Made by a program: the position numbers and the translations under genes. Source: Kushneria konosiri (GTDB lineage Bacteria > Pseudomonadota > Gammaproteobacteria > Pseudomonadales > Halomonadaceae). From it: 64,000 nucleotides of DNA. Shown here piece after piece: positions 26,531 through 35,080 of this stretch. The stretch lies in contig NZ_CP021323.1 in the NCBI RefSeq assembly GCF_002155145.1, positions 2,418,001-2,482,000 of the forward strand, written 5' to 3'. Every line of letters starts with the position of its first letter. Positions within the stretch are counted from its first letter, which is position 1. The notes below the pieces were generated by a model. It was not told where the DNA came from. It saw only the letters and a list, made by a program, of their open reading frames with translations, and ran no database searches.

Positions 26531-27442
26531 TCAGACATCATGGCCGGTCCAGGGGCGGTCCTGCTCTTCTCTTTGCTGCTGGAATATCCGATCCAGCACG
26601 GCCAGCTCGGCGTGTGGGAGGACCAGGTTGGCGGCGTCCAGATTCTCTTCAAGGTGTGAAAGCGTCGAGGTGCCCGGTATCAGCAGGATGTTGGGCGAGC
26701 GCTGCAACAGCCAGGCCAGCGCCACCTGCATCGGTGTGGCCTCGATGCGCGCGGCAACCTCATCCAGCACGTCTGACTGAAGCGGTGTAAAGCCCCCCAG
26801 CGGAAAGAAGGGTACGTAGGGAATGTTCTGGCCGGCCAGTTCATCAATCAGCGCGTCATCCTGGCGCTGGGCCAGGTTGTACTGGTTCTGCACGCAGGCC
26901 ACGTCACCGCTCTTTTGTGCCTCGCGCACCTGAGTGGCGGTAACGTTGCTCAGTCCCAGATGACGAATCAGACCGCGCTCCTTCAATTCAAGCAGCGTTG
27001 TCCAGGGGCCCTCCAGCGACCCTTCTGCCGGACCGTGCGCATCGATCATGCTGCGAAGGTTCACCACATCCAGCACTTCGAGCCCGAGGTTACGCAGATT
27101 GTCTTCCACGGCGCGAGTCAGTTCTTCAGGAGAGAGCGCCGGTAGCCAGGCGCCTTTATCATCGCGTCGGGCGCTGACCTTGGTCACGATACGCAGCGGG
27201 TCCGGATAAGGATGCAGCGCCTCGCGAATCAGCTGATTGGTGACGTGCGGGCCGTAGAAATCGGACGTGTCGAGATGATCGACGCCGGATTCGATGGCGG
27301 CCTGAAGCACTCGGCGCGCCATGGCCGGGTCTCTGGGCGGGCCAAAGACCCCGGGCCCTGCCAGCTGCATGGCGCCATAGCCCATGCGACAGACCTGCCA
27401 CTCGCCCAGCGTATAGCGTCCAGCCCCTTCAATGGTGATCAT
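26531..27442 (-). CDS. pdxI: aldo/keto reductase, PdxI/YdbC-like pyridoxal reductase
   Basis: 303 residues from ATG 27442 with GGAGAGAG ahead. It is an AKR barrel that matches E. coli YdbC (PdxI, NADPH-dependent pyridoxal reductase) almost segment for segment as I recall it: YGAMQLAGPGVFGPPRDP, HLDTSDFYGPHVTNQLIREA, LDVVNLRSM, HLGLSNVTATQVREA, YVPFFPLGGFTPLQS and ATPMQVALAWLLQRSPNILL. Asp/Tyr (DTSDFYG) and Lys (RIVTKVSARR) of the catalytic tetrad are present. The usual histidine position is Arg (VVNLR), as in that subfamily. It should reduce pyridoxal to pyridoxine in B6 salvage. It is divergent from yghU. Confidence 0.88.
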   Translation of the reverse strand: MITIEGAGRYTLGEWQVCRMGYGAMQLAGPGVFGPPRDPAMARRVLQAAIESGVDHLDTSDFYGPHVTNQLIREALHPYPDPLRIVTKVSARRDDKGAWLPALSPEELTRAVEDNLRNLGLEVLDVVNLRSMIDAHGPAEGSLEGPWTTLLELKERGLIRHLGLSNVTATQVREAQKSGDVACVQNQYNLAQRQDDALIDELAGQNIPYVPFFPLGGFTPLQSDVLDEVAARIEATPMQVALAWLLQRSPNILLIPGTSTLSHLEENLDAANLVLPHAELAVLDRIFQQQREEQDRPWTGHDV

Positions 27443-27671
27443 GATGACTCTCTCCATGGTGTGCGACCAGGCTGCTTCTGGCAGCAGTATCAATACAGCG
27501 CCTGCCGTATCGATGACTGAATTGAGCATAGCTTCCAGCGCGGTAATCGCCATGAAGGCAGGCTCTGACGGCGATAGGGGACGAGCATTCGCGGTCTTTT
27601 CATTAACACGCTATCTTTTCCCGAGACGCTGGGTGCCAGGCACCCCCATGCATGCCAAAGGGACATGACCC

Positions 27672-28538
27672 ATGAGTGATCAGGAATACACGCCGCCGAA
27701 AGTCTGGGAACCAAAGGAAAGCGGTGGCAAGTTTGCCAGCATTAATCGTCCGGTCGCCGGGCCCACGCATGACAAGGCACTGTCGGTTGGCAAGCACCCG
27801 TTTCAGCTCTATTCGCTGGCCACGCCCAACGGTGTGAAGGCCTCCATCATGCTCGAGGAGCTGCTGGCGTTGGGTCACGAGGGCGCCGAGTACGATGCGT
27901 GGCTGGTCGAGATCGGCGAAGGGGATCAGTTCGGCAGCGGCTTTGTCGAACTCAACCCGAATTCCAAGATTCCGGCCCTGGCCGATCACACCACCGAGCC
28001 GCCTACGCGAGTGTTCGAGTCCGGCTCGATTTTATTGTATCTGGCCGAGAAGTTTGGCGAGCTGCTGCCGAGTGAGCACGTCGCACGTACAGAGACCATG
28101 AACTGGCTGTTCTGGCAGATGGGCAGCGCGCCCTTTTTGGGTGGCGGTTTCGGGCACTTCTATGCCTACGCGCCGGTGAAGCTCGAATATCCGATCGACC
28201 GCTACACCATGGAAGCCAAGCGCCAGCTTGATGTACTCAACCGTCATCTGGCCGACAACGCTTACATGGCCGGCAGCGAGTACACCATCGCCGACATTGC
28301 GATCTGGGCCTGGTATGGTCAGCTGGTGCTGGGCCGTTTGTATGACGCGGCGGAATTTCTGCAGGTGGAAAGCTATGAGCACGTGATGCGCTGGGCGAAA
28401 GAGATCGACGCTCGCCCGGCCGTACAGCGTGGTCGCATGGTCAATCGCACCTTCGGTGAGCCGGAAACCCAGCTCCACGAACGCCATGATGCCAGCGATT
28501 TTGACACCAAAACGCAGGACAAGATCGGTCAGAACTGA
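27672..28538 (+). CDS. yghU: glutathione S-transferase family, YghU-type disulfide-bond oxidoreductase
   Basis: 288 residues. The long N-terminal arm (MSDQEYTPPKVWEPKESGG) and KFASINRPVAGPTHDKALSV are hallmarks of YghU. They are followed by the thioredoxin-fold half (FQLYSLATPNGVKASIMLEE, NPNSKIPALADH, VFESGSILLYLAEKFG) and the helical half (LFWQMGSAPFLGGGFGHFYA, YTIADIAIWAWYG). YghU binds two glutathiones and acts as a disulfide-bond reductase with weak peroxidase activity. It is a cytoplasmic, single-gene transcript with a strong terminator 23 bases past the stop, divergent from the pdxI-like gene. Confidence 0.95.
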   Translation: MSDQEYTPPKVWEPKESGGKFASINRPVAGPTHDKALSVGKHPFQLYSLATPNGVKASIMLEELLALGHEGAEYDAWLVEIGEGDQFGSGFVELNPNSKIPALADHTTEPPTRVFESGSILLYLAEKFGELLPSEHVARTETMNWLFWQMGSAPFLGGGFGHFYAYAPVKLEYPIDRYTMEAKRQLDVLNRHLADNAYMAGSEYTIADIAIWAWYGQLVLGRLYDAAEFLQVESYEHVMRWAKEIDARPAVQRGRMVNRTFGEPETQLHERHDASDFDTKTQDKIGQN

Positions 28539-28561
28539 TCTTCACTGGGGTCAGAAAGTGG

Positions 28562-28588
28562 AAAGCCCGGCCTTGTGCCGGGCTTTTT
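28562..28588 (+). terminator. rho-independent terminator after yghU
   Basis: AAAGCCCGGC (28562-28571), loop CTTGT, then GCCGGGCTTT (28577-28586) continuing as TTTTT. It is also an A-flanked stem on the other strand, so it may serve the convergent LysR gene ending at 28612. Confidence 0.92.
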
Positions 28589-28611
28589 GATGTCTGTCAC
28601 GGTTGATGACG

Positions 28612-29505
28612 TTACTGCGGCAACGATGGCGTCGAAAGCCGGGTACTGAAGTGATCGATCAATGCCCGGAGTCTGGAGGTGAGATAGCGGTTTGACGGCC
28701 AGAGCATATGAAAGGTGCCACTGCGTCCTGTCTGGTCCGGCAGGACGCGCTCGAGCCTTCCCGTCATGAGCGCATCGTGAATGGCGAAATCGGGCAGGCA
28801 GGCAATGCCGTGGCCGTCGAGTGCAAACTGAAGGTTGGCATCCAGACTGTTGCAGACCATGGTGACCGGCAGCTGGCTCATGGGCAGGGCCTCTTCCAGA
28901 GGCCAGGGCTCGAGTCGCCCGGTGCTGGCATAGCGATAGTGCAGGCAGCGATGCCGGGTCAGTGCCTCGATGTCTGCCGGATAGCCATGACGGTGGAAGT
29001 AGTCGGGTGACCCTGCCAGCGAGAGATGAAAGGACCCCAGGCGTCGCGAGGCCAGTCGTGAATCGGTCGGGCAGGCTGCGCGGACCACGGCATCAAATTT
29101 CTCATCGATAATGTCGACCACCCGGTCGTTGAAGTCCAGATCAAGGGTGATCTCCGGATAAAGGCGCGTGAAATCGCTGAGAATCGGCAACATGAGGGCA
29201 CGCGCATTGGGAAGGCTCAGGCGCAGGTGGCCTTCGGGCCTGTGCTGATGGGCCGTCAGTTCGTGCTGAAGCGAGGCGACGTCATCAAGAATGTGTCGAC
29301 TGCGGGTCAGGAAGTACCGACCTTCCTCGGTGAGTGTCATGCTGCGCGTACTGCGATACAGCAGCTGCACCCCCAGTTGGGCTTCCAGCCTTGAAATACT
29401 CTTGCCTACGGCGGAGGCGGAAATTCCCAGTTGACGCGCTGCCTGCGTAAAGCTCAGTGATTCGGCAACGTGAAGGAAAATGTTCATGCTGTGAAGGCCG
29501 TGCAT
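28612..29505 (-). CDS. LysR-family transcriptional regulator
   Basis: 297 residues. The N-terminal winged helix-turn-helix reads SFTQAARQLGISASAVGKSI, then LEAQLGVQLLYRSTRSMTLT. The effector domain begins GHLRLSLPNARALMLPILSD and includes FDAVVRAACPTDSRL. A second in-frame ATG lies six codons downstream. It is divergent from the MFS gene at 29709 with 203 bp between the starts, which makes that exporter the probable target. This LysR-plus-MFS layout is common for drug or sugar efflux, but no inducer can be read. Confidence 0.92.
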   Translation of the reverse strand: MHGLHSMNIFLHVAESLSFTQAARQLGISASAVGKSISRLEAQLGVQLLYRSTRSMTLTEEGRYFLTRSRHILDDVASLQHELTAHQHRPEGHLRLSLPNARALMLPILSDFTRLYPEITLDLDFNDRVVDIIDEKFDAVVRAACPTDSRLASRRLGSFHLSLAGSPDYFHRHGYPADIEALTRHRCLHYRYASTGRLEPWPLEEALPMSQLPVTMVCNSLDANLQFALDGHGIACLPDFAIHDALMTGRLERVLPDQTGRSGTFHMLWPSNRYLTSRLRALIDHFSTRLSTPSLPQ

Positions 29506-29708
29506 TGAAGGTGTCCGAAGTCAGAAGGATTATGGACAGAAATGTCTCATGTGTTCGGAATCATGGCCATATTGTCTGTCTCAGGCGACGTCTGTAGGGT
29601 TTCCGGCTCTTTATGGCTGGAGGTTAACATTATGATAAAAGGAATGTTTTTGAATGCCGCGGGCCCTTGTCGCCTTTATGGATCATTGCGACCAGGGGAG
29701 CGCCAGGC

Positions 29709-30890
29709 GTGACTCCACCGGGACGTTCACTCTTTTTTATCGCTCTGGGGCTTTTTGGACTTTATGTCGTTGAATTTGGTGTGGTGGGTGTTTTGCCCAC
29801 CATTACCGAGCGCTATGGGGTATCGATCGCTCATGCCGGCTGGCTGGTAGGGTTTTTCGCCTTGATCGTGGCGGTGGTCGGGCCTCTTATGGTGCTGTGG
29901 CTGAGCCGCTTTGATCGTCGCAAGGTGCTGGTGATCGCGCTGTTGGGGTTTGGCCTGTGCAGTCTGCTTTCAGCATGGGCTACCAGCTTCAGCATGTTGA
30001 TGGCGCTGAGGGTGCCCTCGGCGCTGCTGCATCCAGTGTTCTTTTCGGCCGCCTTTGCAGCGGCGGTAGCGCTTTATCCACCCGAACAGGCCACGCAGGC
30101 CACGGCCAGGGCACTGGTGGGCACCAGTATGGGGCTGGTCATTGGGGTGCCGCTGACCACCTGGATTGAAGCCACCCTCTCTTATGAAGCGTCATTTTAC
30201 TTCTGCGCGCTGGTCAATCTGATCGCGGCCATTGGCCTCTGGCTCATGTTGCCGGCCCAGCCCAGCGGGGGGAATGCACAGCCGGGAAGCGTGTTGAGCG
30301 TGCTGCGCAAACCGGTGGTCTGGTACTCGATTGGCGCAACGGTGGCCATCTTCGGTTCAATGTTTTCCGTTTATAGCTACGCCGCCGAATATCTTGGTCG
30401 TATCACCGGTTTCTCGAGCCAGACCATCAGTCTTTTGCTGTTTGTCTTCGGTATTGGTGGCGTGGCCGGCAATCTGCTCGCGGGCCGCCTGCTGGGGCGA
30501 TGGCAGGCGATGACGGTACTCGGATATCCGCTGACCCTTGCACTGGCGTATCTGTTGCTGCTGATGCTGGGATCAGCCGACATGGGGGCAATGCTGCCCA
30601 TCTGTCTGTTGTGGGGGGCTGCGCATACCAGCGGGCTTGTTGTCTGTCAGATATGGCTGGGCTCGGCAGCCACAGAAGCACCGGAATTTGCCACCAGCCT
30701 TTTCGTTTCCTCGGCCAACCTGGGGACGGTGTGCGCCTCCTCTATCAGTGGCTGGTTCATTGCCACCTGGGGCATGCCGGGCACGCTGATCAGTGGCTGG
30801 ATATTTGCCGCTTTGGGCGTGGCTTTCATACTGCTGCGTATCGTGACAGGCCTTGTGTACGATAGACAGCGCATGCAGGCATGCTCGTGA
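29709..30890 (+). CDS. MFS transporter, DHA1/AraJ-like
   Basis: 393 residues from GTG 29709 with AGGGGAG eight bases upstream; a TTG further upstream (29667) in the same frame lacks a site. Twelve membrane segments, with FGLYVVEFGVVGVLPTITER on helix 1, LWLSRFDRRKVLVIALLGFG as the loop motif, LLHPVFFSAAFAAAVALYPP and GTSMGLVIGVPLTTWIEATL. This is the pattern of the DHA1 arabinose/drug efflux group. It is divergent from a LysR gene. Substrate unknown. Confidence 0.9.
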   Translation: MTPPGRSLFFIALGLFGLYVVEFGVVGVLPTITERYGVSIAHAGWLVGFFALIVAVVGPLMVLWLSRFDRRKVLVIALLGFGLCSLLSAWATSFSMLMALRVPSALLHPVFFSAAFAAAVALYPPEQATQATARALVGTSMGLVIGVPLTTWIEATLSYEASFYFCALVNLIAAIGLWLMLPAQPSGGNAQPGSVLSVLRKPVVWYSIGATVAIFGSMFSVYSYAAEYLGRITGFSSQTISLLLFVFGIGGVAGNLLAGRLLGRWQAMTVLGYPLTLALAYLLLLMLGSADMGAMLPICLLWGAAHTSGLVVCQIWLGSAATEAPEFATSLFVSSANLGTVCASSISGWFIATWGMPGTLISGWIFAALGVAFILLRIVTGLVYDRQRMQACS

Positions 30891-30997
30891 GCGAAGGCGT
30901 CGTGAGGCGGGTATCGCCTCGCCGATTCGGGCTGCGTATGCTGTGGTGACATGGGAAAGTCTTGCGCAGACAAGTGCCAGGGACAGGAGCAGACGTG

Positions 30998-32401
30998 ATG
31001 GTAGAAGGCAGTCCAAATGGCGGCGTGCTGGATGTAATCGTGGTCGGCGGCGGCGCGACCGGCCTCGCCTGTGCGCGAGTGCTGGCCAAAAGCAGCAAAA
31101 AGGTCGCGCTTCTGGAGCGCGAGTCACGGGTTGGCGGCAATATCAGCACTCGGTGCGACGGTGACTGGCAGACCGAAATCGGCCCCAATACGTTGATCAT
31201 GAAGCCGCCGCTCTATCGCCTGTGCAAGGAGATGAATCTGCTCAACGAGGCGCAGTCGGCAGGGCCGATGGCGCAGAAGCGGTTTGTGGCGATGGACGGT
31301 GCACCGGTTGCGCTGCCGACCCATCCACTGCGCGCGCTCAATAATGCCCTGATCGGCCGTGAGGGCTGGTCGCAGATCGTACGCGAACCCTTCGTCAAAA
31401 AAAGCCGTGATGCGGAGGAGAGTCTGGCCGGCTTTGTTGAACGGCGTCTGGGGCGACGGGTGCTGGAGCGCATGGTCGATCCTTTTGTGTCGGGCGTTTA
31501 CGCCGGAGACCCGCACCGGCTCTCGGCGCAGGCTGCCATGCCGCGGCTGGTCGCGATCGAGCAGGAATACGGCTCGCTGATTCGCGGCGGCCTGACAAGG
31601 CTCTGGCAGTCACGCCGAGCCACGCCTGAAATGCCCGCCGAGTGGCGCGGCAAGCTGGTGAGCTTCCCTGGCGGGCTTGAGCGACTGGCCGAGCGGCTGG
31701 GCGAAGAGATCGAGTCCCATGGCGGCGAGATCGCCTGTCAGTGTGAGGTCAGCACCCTCAAAAAACTGGACGACGGCTGGGAAGTGACTGACCGCACGGG
31801 CCACGTTCGGCGTGCCCGCGAGCTGGTGCTGGCCGTGTCGGCGCCGGTGGCGATCAAACTGCTGGCACCGCTGGATGAGGCACTGACGGCACCGCTGTCA
31901 GAGATCACCTATCCGCCGGTCAATGCTGTGGCGCTGGGCTTTCGGCGCGAAGACGTCACGCATGCCCTGGACGGCTTCGGTGTGCTGATCCCGAGCGTTG
32001 AAAGACGTCGCACGCTGGGGGCGCTTTTTTCCTCGACGATTTTCGAGGGGCGCGCACCCAACGGACACTGCCTGATCAATGCCTTCATTGGCGGGCGTCG
32101 CCAGCCCGACACGGCCGAGGGCAGCGATGCCGAGCAGGTCCAGCAGGTGCTCTATGATCTGCGTGATCTGCTCGGCATTCGCGGTGACCCGGTATGGCAG
32201 CAGGTTAACCGCTGGCCGCAGGCCATTCCGCAGTACGAGCTGGGCCATCTGGAGCGCATTGCAAGACTGGACCGCGCACTTGAACAGCATAACGGGCTCT
32301 CGCTGGTCGGTAACTGGCGTGACGGTATCGCGGTGGGGGACTGTCTGGAAAACGGTCGACTGCTTGGTGAGCGGTTGGCGGCTCATTGCACAGCTCCCTG
32401 A
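30998..32401 (+). CDS. hemY: protoporphyrinogen oxidase, HemY-type
   Basis: 467 residues from ATG 30998, with GGAG eight bases upstream. FAD-binding VVGGGATGLACARVLAKSSK at the N-terminus. The family signature is LERMVDPFVSGVYAGDPHRL followed by SAQAAMPRLVAIEQEYGSLI, and the closing FAD motif is SLVGNWRDGIAVGDCLENGR. It should oxidise protoporphyrinogen IX to protoporphyrin IX with oxygen in heme synthesis. Many gammaproteobacteria use HemG or HemJ for this step, so the HemY type is notable. A 224-bp gap separates it from the DAACS transporter downstream, so an operon is doubtful. Confidence 0.88.
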   Translation: MVEGSPNGGVLDVIVVGGGATGLACARVLAKSSKKVALLERESRVGGNISTRCDGDWQTEIGPNTLIMKPPLYRLCKEMNLLNEAQSAGPMAQKRFVAMDGAPVALPTHPLRALNNALIGREGWSQIVREPFVKKSRDAEESLAGFVERRLGRRVLERMVDPFVSGVYAGDPHRLSAQAAMPRLVAIEQEYGSLIRGGLTRLWQSRRATPEMPAEWRGKLVSFPGGLERLAERLGEEIESHGGEIACQCEVSTLKKLDDGWEVTDRTGHVRRARELVLAVSAPVAIKLLAPLDEALTAPLSEITYPPVNAVALGFRREDVTHALDGFGVLIPSVERRRTLGALFSSTIFEGRAPNGHCLINAFIGGRRQPDTAEGSDAEQVQQVLYDLRDLLGIRGDPVWQQVNRWPQAIPQYELGHLERIARLDRALEQHNGLSLVGNWRDGIAVGDCLENGRLLGERLAAHCTAP

Positions 32402-32624
32402 TATTATTTTGATCGGTGCTGTGCCAACCAGGGGGTGGATGAAAAGGGGAGAGATCACTGTCGGCACGGTTGTGCAAAGGGCAATCGTGCATGTTAACAG
32501 GCCTTTTTTGCCCGCACGTTGATGGCATAATCCCCGCCCAAAGCAGAGTGACTGCTCGGTCAGTCGCACCCGGTGCCTGACTTGCGCCGTGGTCGAGGTC
32601 GTTTCCCGTCTTCAAGGATGTCTG

Positions 32625-33905
32625 ATGAAAACCCTGTTTCGCGCCTATCTCAAGGCCTCCCTGATTCTGCGCGTCACGCTGGCGCTGGTGCTGGGCGTAC
32701 TGGCCGGTCTGTTTGGCGGTGAGTATGTGAGCTGGCTTTCGCCACTGGGCGATCTGCTGCTGCGTCTTCTGCAGTTTCTAATCGTGCCCATCGTGCTCTT
32801 TACCCTGATGGTGGGTATCAACCAGGCCGATGTGGGCAGCATGGGCCGAATCGGGCGCAAGGTGTTGCTCTATTACGTGGTAACCACGGCGCTGGCCATT
32901 GTGGTCGGGCTGGCGGTCGCGACGCTGTTCAACCCGGGGCAGGGCCTGACGCTCGATACCAGTGCCAGCGTCAGCGTGCCGGAAAATCCGGGGCTGGTGC
33001 AGGTGCTTTTGAACATTGTGCCCAGCAACATCGTCTCGGCCTTTGCCGAACCCAATCTGCTGGGGATTATATTTACCGCGGTGGTGTTTGGGCTGGCGCT
33101 ATTGTTCATGCGATCCAGTGATGCCCAGCGCGAGATGGGCGATCACCTCTATCGTCTGCTGGAAGGGCTTAACGCCGTGACCATGAAGGTGATGGCCGGC
33201 GTGTTGCACGTGGTGCCGATCGGCGTGTTCGCCATTGTGGCCAATACGGTCAGCCAGCAGGGGCTTGAGACCATCCTGTCGCTGGGCAACATGGTGATGG
33301 TGCTCTATATCGCGCTTGGCGTGCATTTGCTGGTCTATTGCGTATTGATGAAGCTTTTTGGCGTGCGCCTGTGGGACTTTTTTCGCGAGGCCCGCACGCC
33401 AATGGCGACGGCCTTTGCCACCCAAAGCAGCACCGGTGTGCTGCCGCTGAGCCTTAACGCCGCCAGTCGCATGGGACTGCCGCAGTCGCTTTATGGTTTC
33501 AGCCTGCCGCTGGGGGCGACCATCAACATGGACGGCGCGGCGATTCGTATCGCCATCTCGGCAGTGTTTGCTGCCAATGTGATGGGCACGCCGCTGGACA
33601 TCGCCACCATGGCCCAGATCGTGTTGATCGGCACGCTGATCTCGATCGGCACCGCCGGAGTGCCGGGCGCGGGCATCGTCATGATTGCGACCGTTTTCTC
33701 CCAGGTCGGTCTGCCAATCGAGACCGTGGCGCTTTTGACCTCGATCGATGCGCTGGTAGGCATGGGCTGTACCGCGCTCAACGTCACCGGGGACCTGGCC
33801 GGTACGGCGCTGATTGCGCGCAGCGAGCGCAGGAAGGATCGCAGCCGCTCCGGTCGGTCGACCCGATCGCCGGTTGATTCGGCCAAAAGGGAGCCGCGAC
33901 TGTGA
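32625..33905 (+). CDS. dicarboxylate/amino acid:cation symporter (DAACS family)
   Basis: 426 residues from ATG 32625, with AAGGA upstream. Eight membrane helices plus two re-entrant hairpins of the GltP/DctA/GltT fold. The serine-rich hairpin is ATAFATQSSTGVLPLSLNAA, the NMDG motif is LGATINMDGAAIRIAISAVF, and the second hairpin region reads LISIGTAGVPGAGIVMIATV. It should take up an acidic or neutral amino acid or dicarboxylate with Na+ or H+. Its stop overlaps the solA-like start by four bases (GTGA). The tight pairing suggests the imported compound is the oxidase substrate or a relative. The C-terminal 25 residues are very basic. Confidence 0.92.
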   Translation: MKTLFRAYLKASLILRVTLALVLGVLAGLFGGEYVSWLSPLGDLLLRLLQFLIVPIVLFTLMVGINQADVGSMGRIGRKVLLYYVVTTALAIVVGLAVATLFNPGQGLTLDTSASVSVPENPGLVQVLLNIVPSNIVSAFAEPNLLGIIFTAVVFGLALLFMRSSDAQREMGDHLYRLLEGLNAVTMKVMAGVLHVVPIGVFAIVANTVSQQGLETILSLGNMVMVLYIALGVHLLVYCVLMKLFGVRLWDFFREARTPMATAFATQSSTGVLPLSLNAASRMGLPQSLYGFSLPLGATINMDGAAIRIAISAVFAANVMGTPLDIATMAQIVLIGTLISIGTAGVPGAGIVMIATVFSQVGLPIETVALLTSIDALVGMGCTALNVTGDLAGTALIARSERRKDRSRSGRSTRSPVDSAKREPRL

Positions 33906-35080
33906 CGGCCCTGAGTAGTGATTATCCGGGCGCCGACTATCTGATCATTGGTGCCGGCAGCATGGGGATGGCGACCGCTGACTGGCTGGCCCGACACAGC
34001 GATGCCCGCGTGCAGCTGCTGGATGCGTATTGTCCCCCCCATGAGCACGGCGCGCATCACGGCGAAACCCGTCTGCTGCGTCAGGCCTACGGTGAGGGCA
34101 GCAGCTATGTGCCGCTGGCCAAGCGTGCGCTGAAGCTCTGGAAACAGCTGGAAGAAGAGAGTGGCGAGACGCTTTTTCTGTCCACCGGCGTGCTCAACGT
34201 CGGCCCGCCCGGTGCGCCCTTTATTGATCAGGTCGAGGCCAGCGCCCGACAGCATGGCCTGGCGCTCGATAGTCTCTCCGGGGATCAGGTGTCAAGCCGC
34301 TGGCCCGGCTGGGCGCTGGAAGCCTCAATGCACGGCTGCTTCGAGCATGAGGCCGGCGTGTTGTTTGTCGAGCGCATCATTGCCTGCTGGCGAGCGCGCG
34401 TTGAGCAAAGCCCGCAGGTATCACTTGTCACCGGCGCGCAGGTGATCCGGCTTGAGGCCGGCGAGCAGAGCGGCTGGGTGGCGGTCTGTGCCGACGGCCG
34501 GCGCTTTGGCGCTGATCGCGTGCTGCTCTCCGGCGGTCAGCACATCGCGCCGCTGATGGCGGGGCTGGGCGTCGAGCTGCCGCTCACCCGGGTGCGCAAG
34601 ACCTTTGCCTGGTATGAATGTGATGCGCGCTATGACACGGCGCACTTTCCTGGCTTCAGTCTGACCACGCCCTCAGGGGCGATCTATTACGGCTTTCCCG
34701 ATATTGAGGGCGCTGGCTTCAAGATGGGACGTCACGACAGCGGCCAGCCGCTTGAAGCCGGTGAGGCGATGGCGCCCTTCGGCGAGCATGAGGATGATAT
34801 TCGCGAGCTTCAGCAGGTGGTGGAGCGCTACTTCCCGGGCGTCGGTGCGCTGCGCGTTGGTGCGGTATGTCAGTACATCCGTACCCCCGATGAGCACTTT
34901 TTGATTGATGAGCCCTTGCCAGGGCTGCTCGTGGCCGGCGGCTTTTCCGGTCACGGCTTCAAGTTTGCAAGCGCGCTGGGCGAGGCGCTCGGGCTCTGGC
35001 TGGATCAAAAGCAGCGCCTGCCGGAGCTGGCCCTGTTCGGTCTGACGCGGTTTTCATCGTCACGGGAGGGCACGTCATGA
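33902..35080 (+). CDS. solA: N-methyl-L-tryptophan oxidase/monomeric sarcosine oxidase family
   Basis: 392 residues from GTG 33902. FAD loop IIGAGSMGMATADWLARHSD, then HEHGAHHGETRLLRQAYGEG carrying the conserved His/Arg of the MSOX/MTOX active site. The covalent-flavin cysteine is present in VGAVCQYIRTPDEHFLIDE, and GGFSGHGFKFASALGEALG closes the FAD site. These enzymes demethylate N-methyl amino acids with oxygen, giving formaldehyde and hydrogen peroxide. SolA (N-methyltryptophan) is the closest named relative; the true substrate may be another N-methyl amino acid. It is overlapped at both ends: with the transporter (33902-33905) and with rlmA (35077-35080). Confidence 0.85.
   Translation: MTALSSDYPGADYLIIGAGSMGMATADWLARHSDARVQLLDAYCPPHEHGAHHGETRLLRQAYGEGSSYVPLAKRALKLWKQLEEESGETLFLSTGVLNVGPPGAPFIDQVEASARQHGLALDSLSGDQVSSRWPGWALEASMHGCFEHEAGVLFVERIIACWRARVEQSPQVSLVTGAQVIRLEAGEQSGWVAVCADGRRFGADRVLLSGGQHIAPLMAGLGVELPLTRVRKTFAWYECDARYDTAHFPGFSLTTPSGAIYYGFPDIEGAGFKMGRHDSGQPLEAGEAMAPFGEHEDDIRELQQVVERYFPGVGALRVGAVCQYIRTPDEHFLIDEPLPGLLVAGGFSGHGFKFASALGEALGLWLDQKQRLPELALFGLTRFSSSREGTS

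Noticed and set aside
32479-32513. GGGCAA ... TTGCCC near the DAACS gene as a terminator
   Set aside because: The stem is six pairs with a loop over 20 bases, and the T-run lies inside the loop rather than after the stem.
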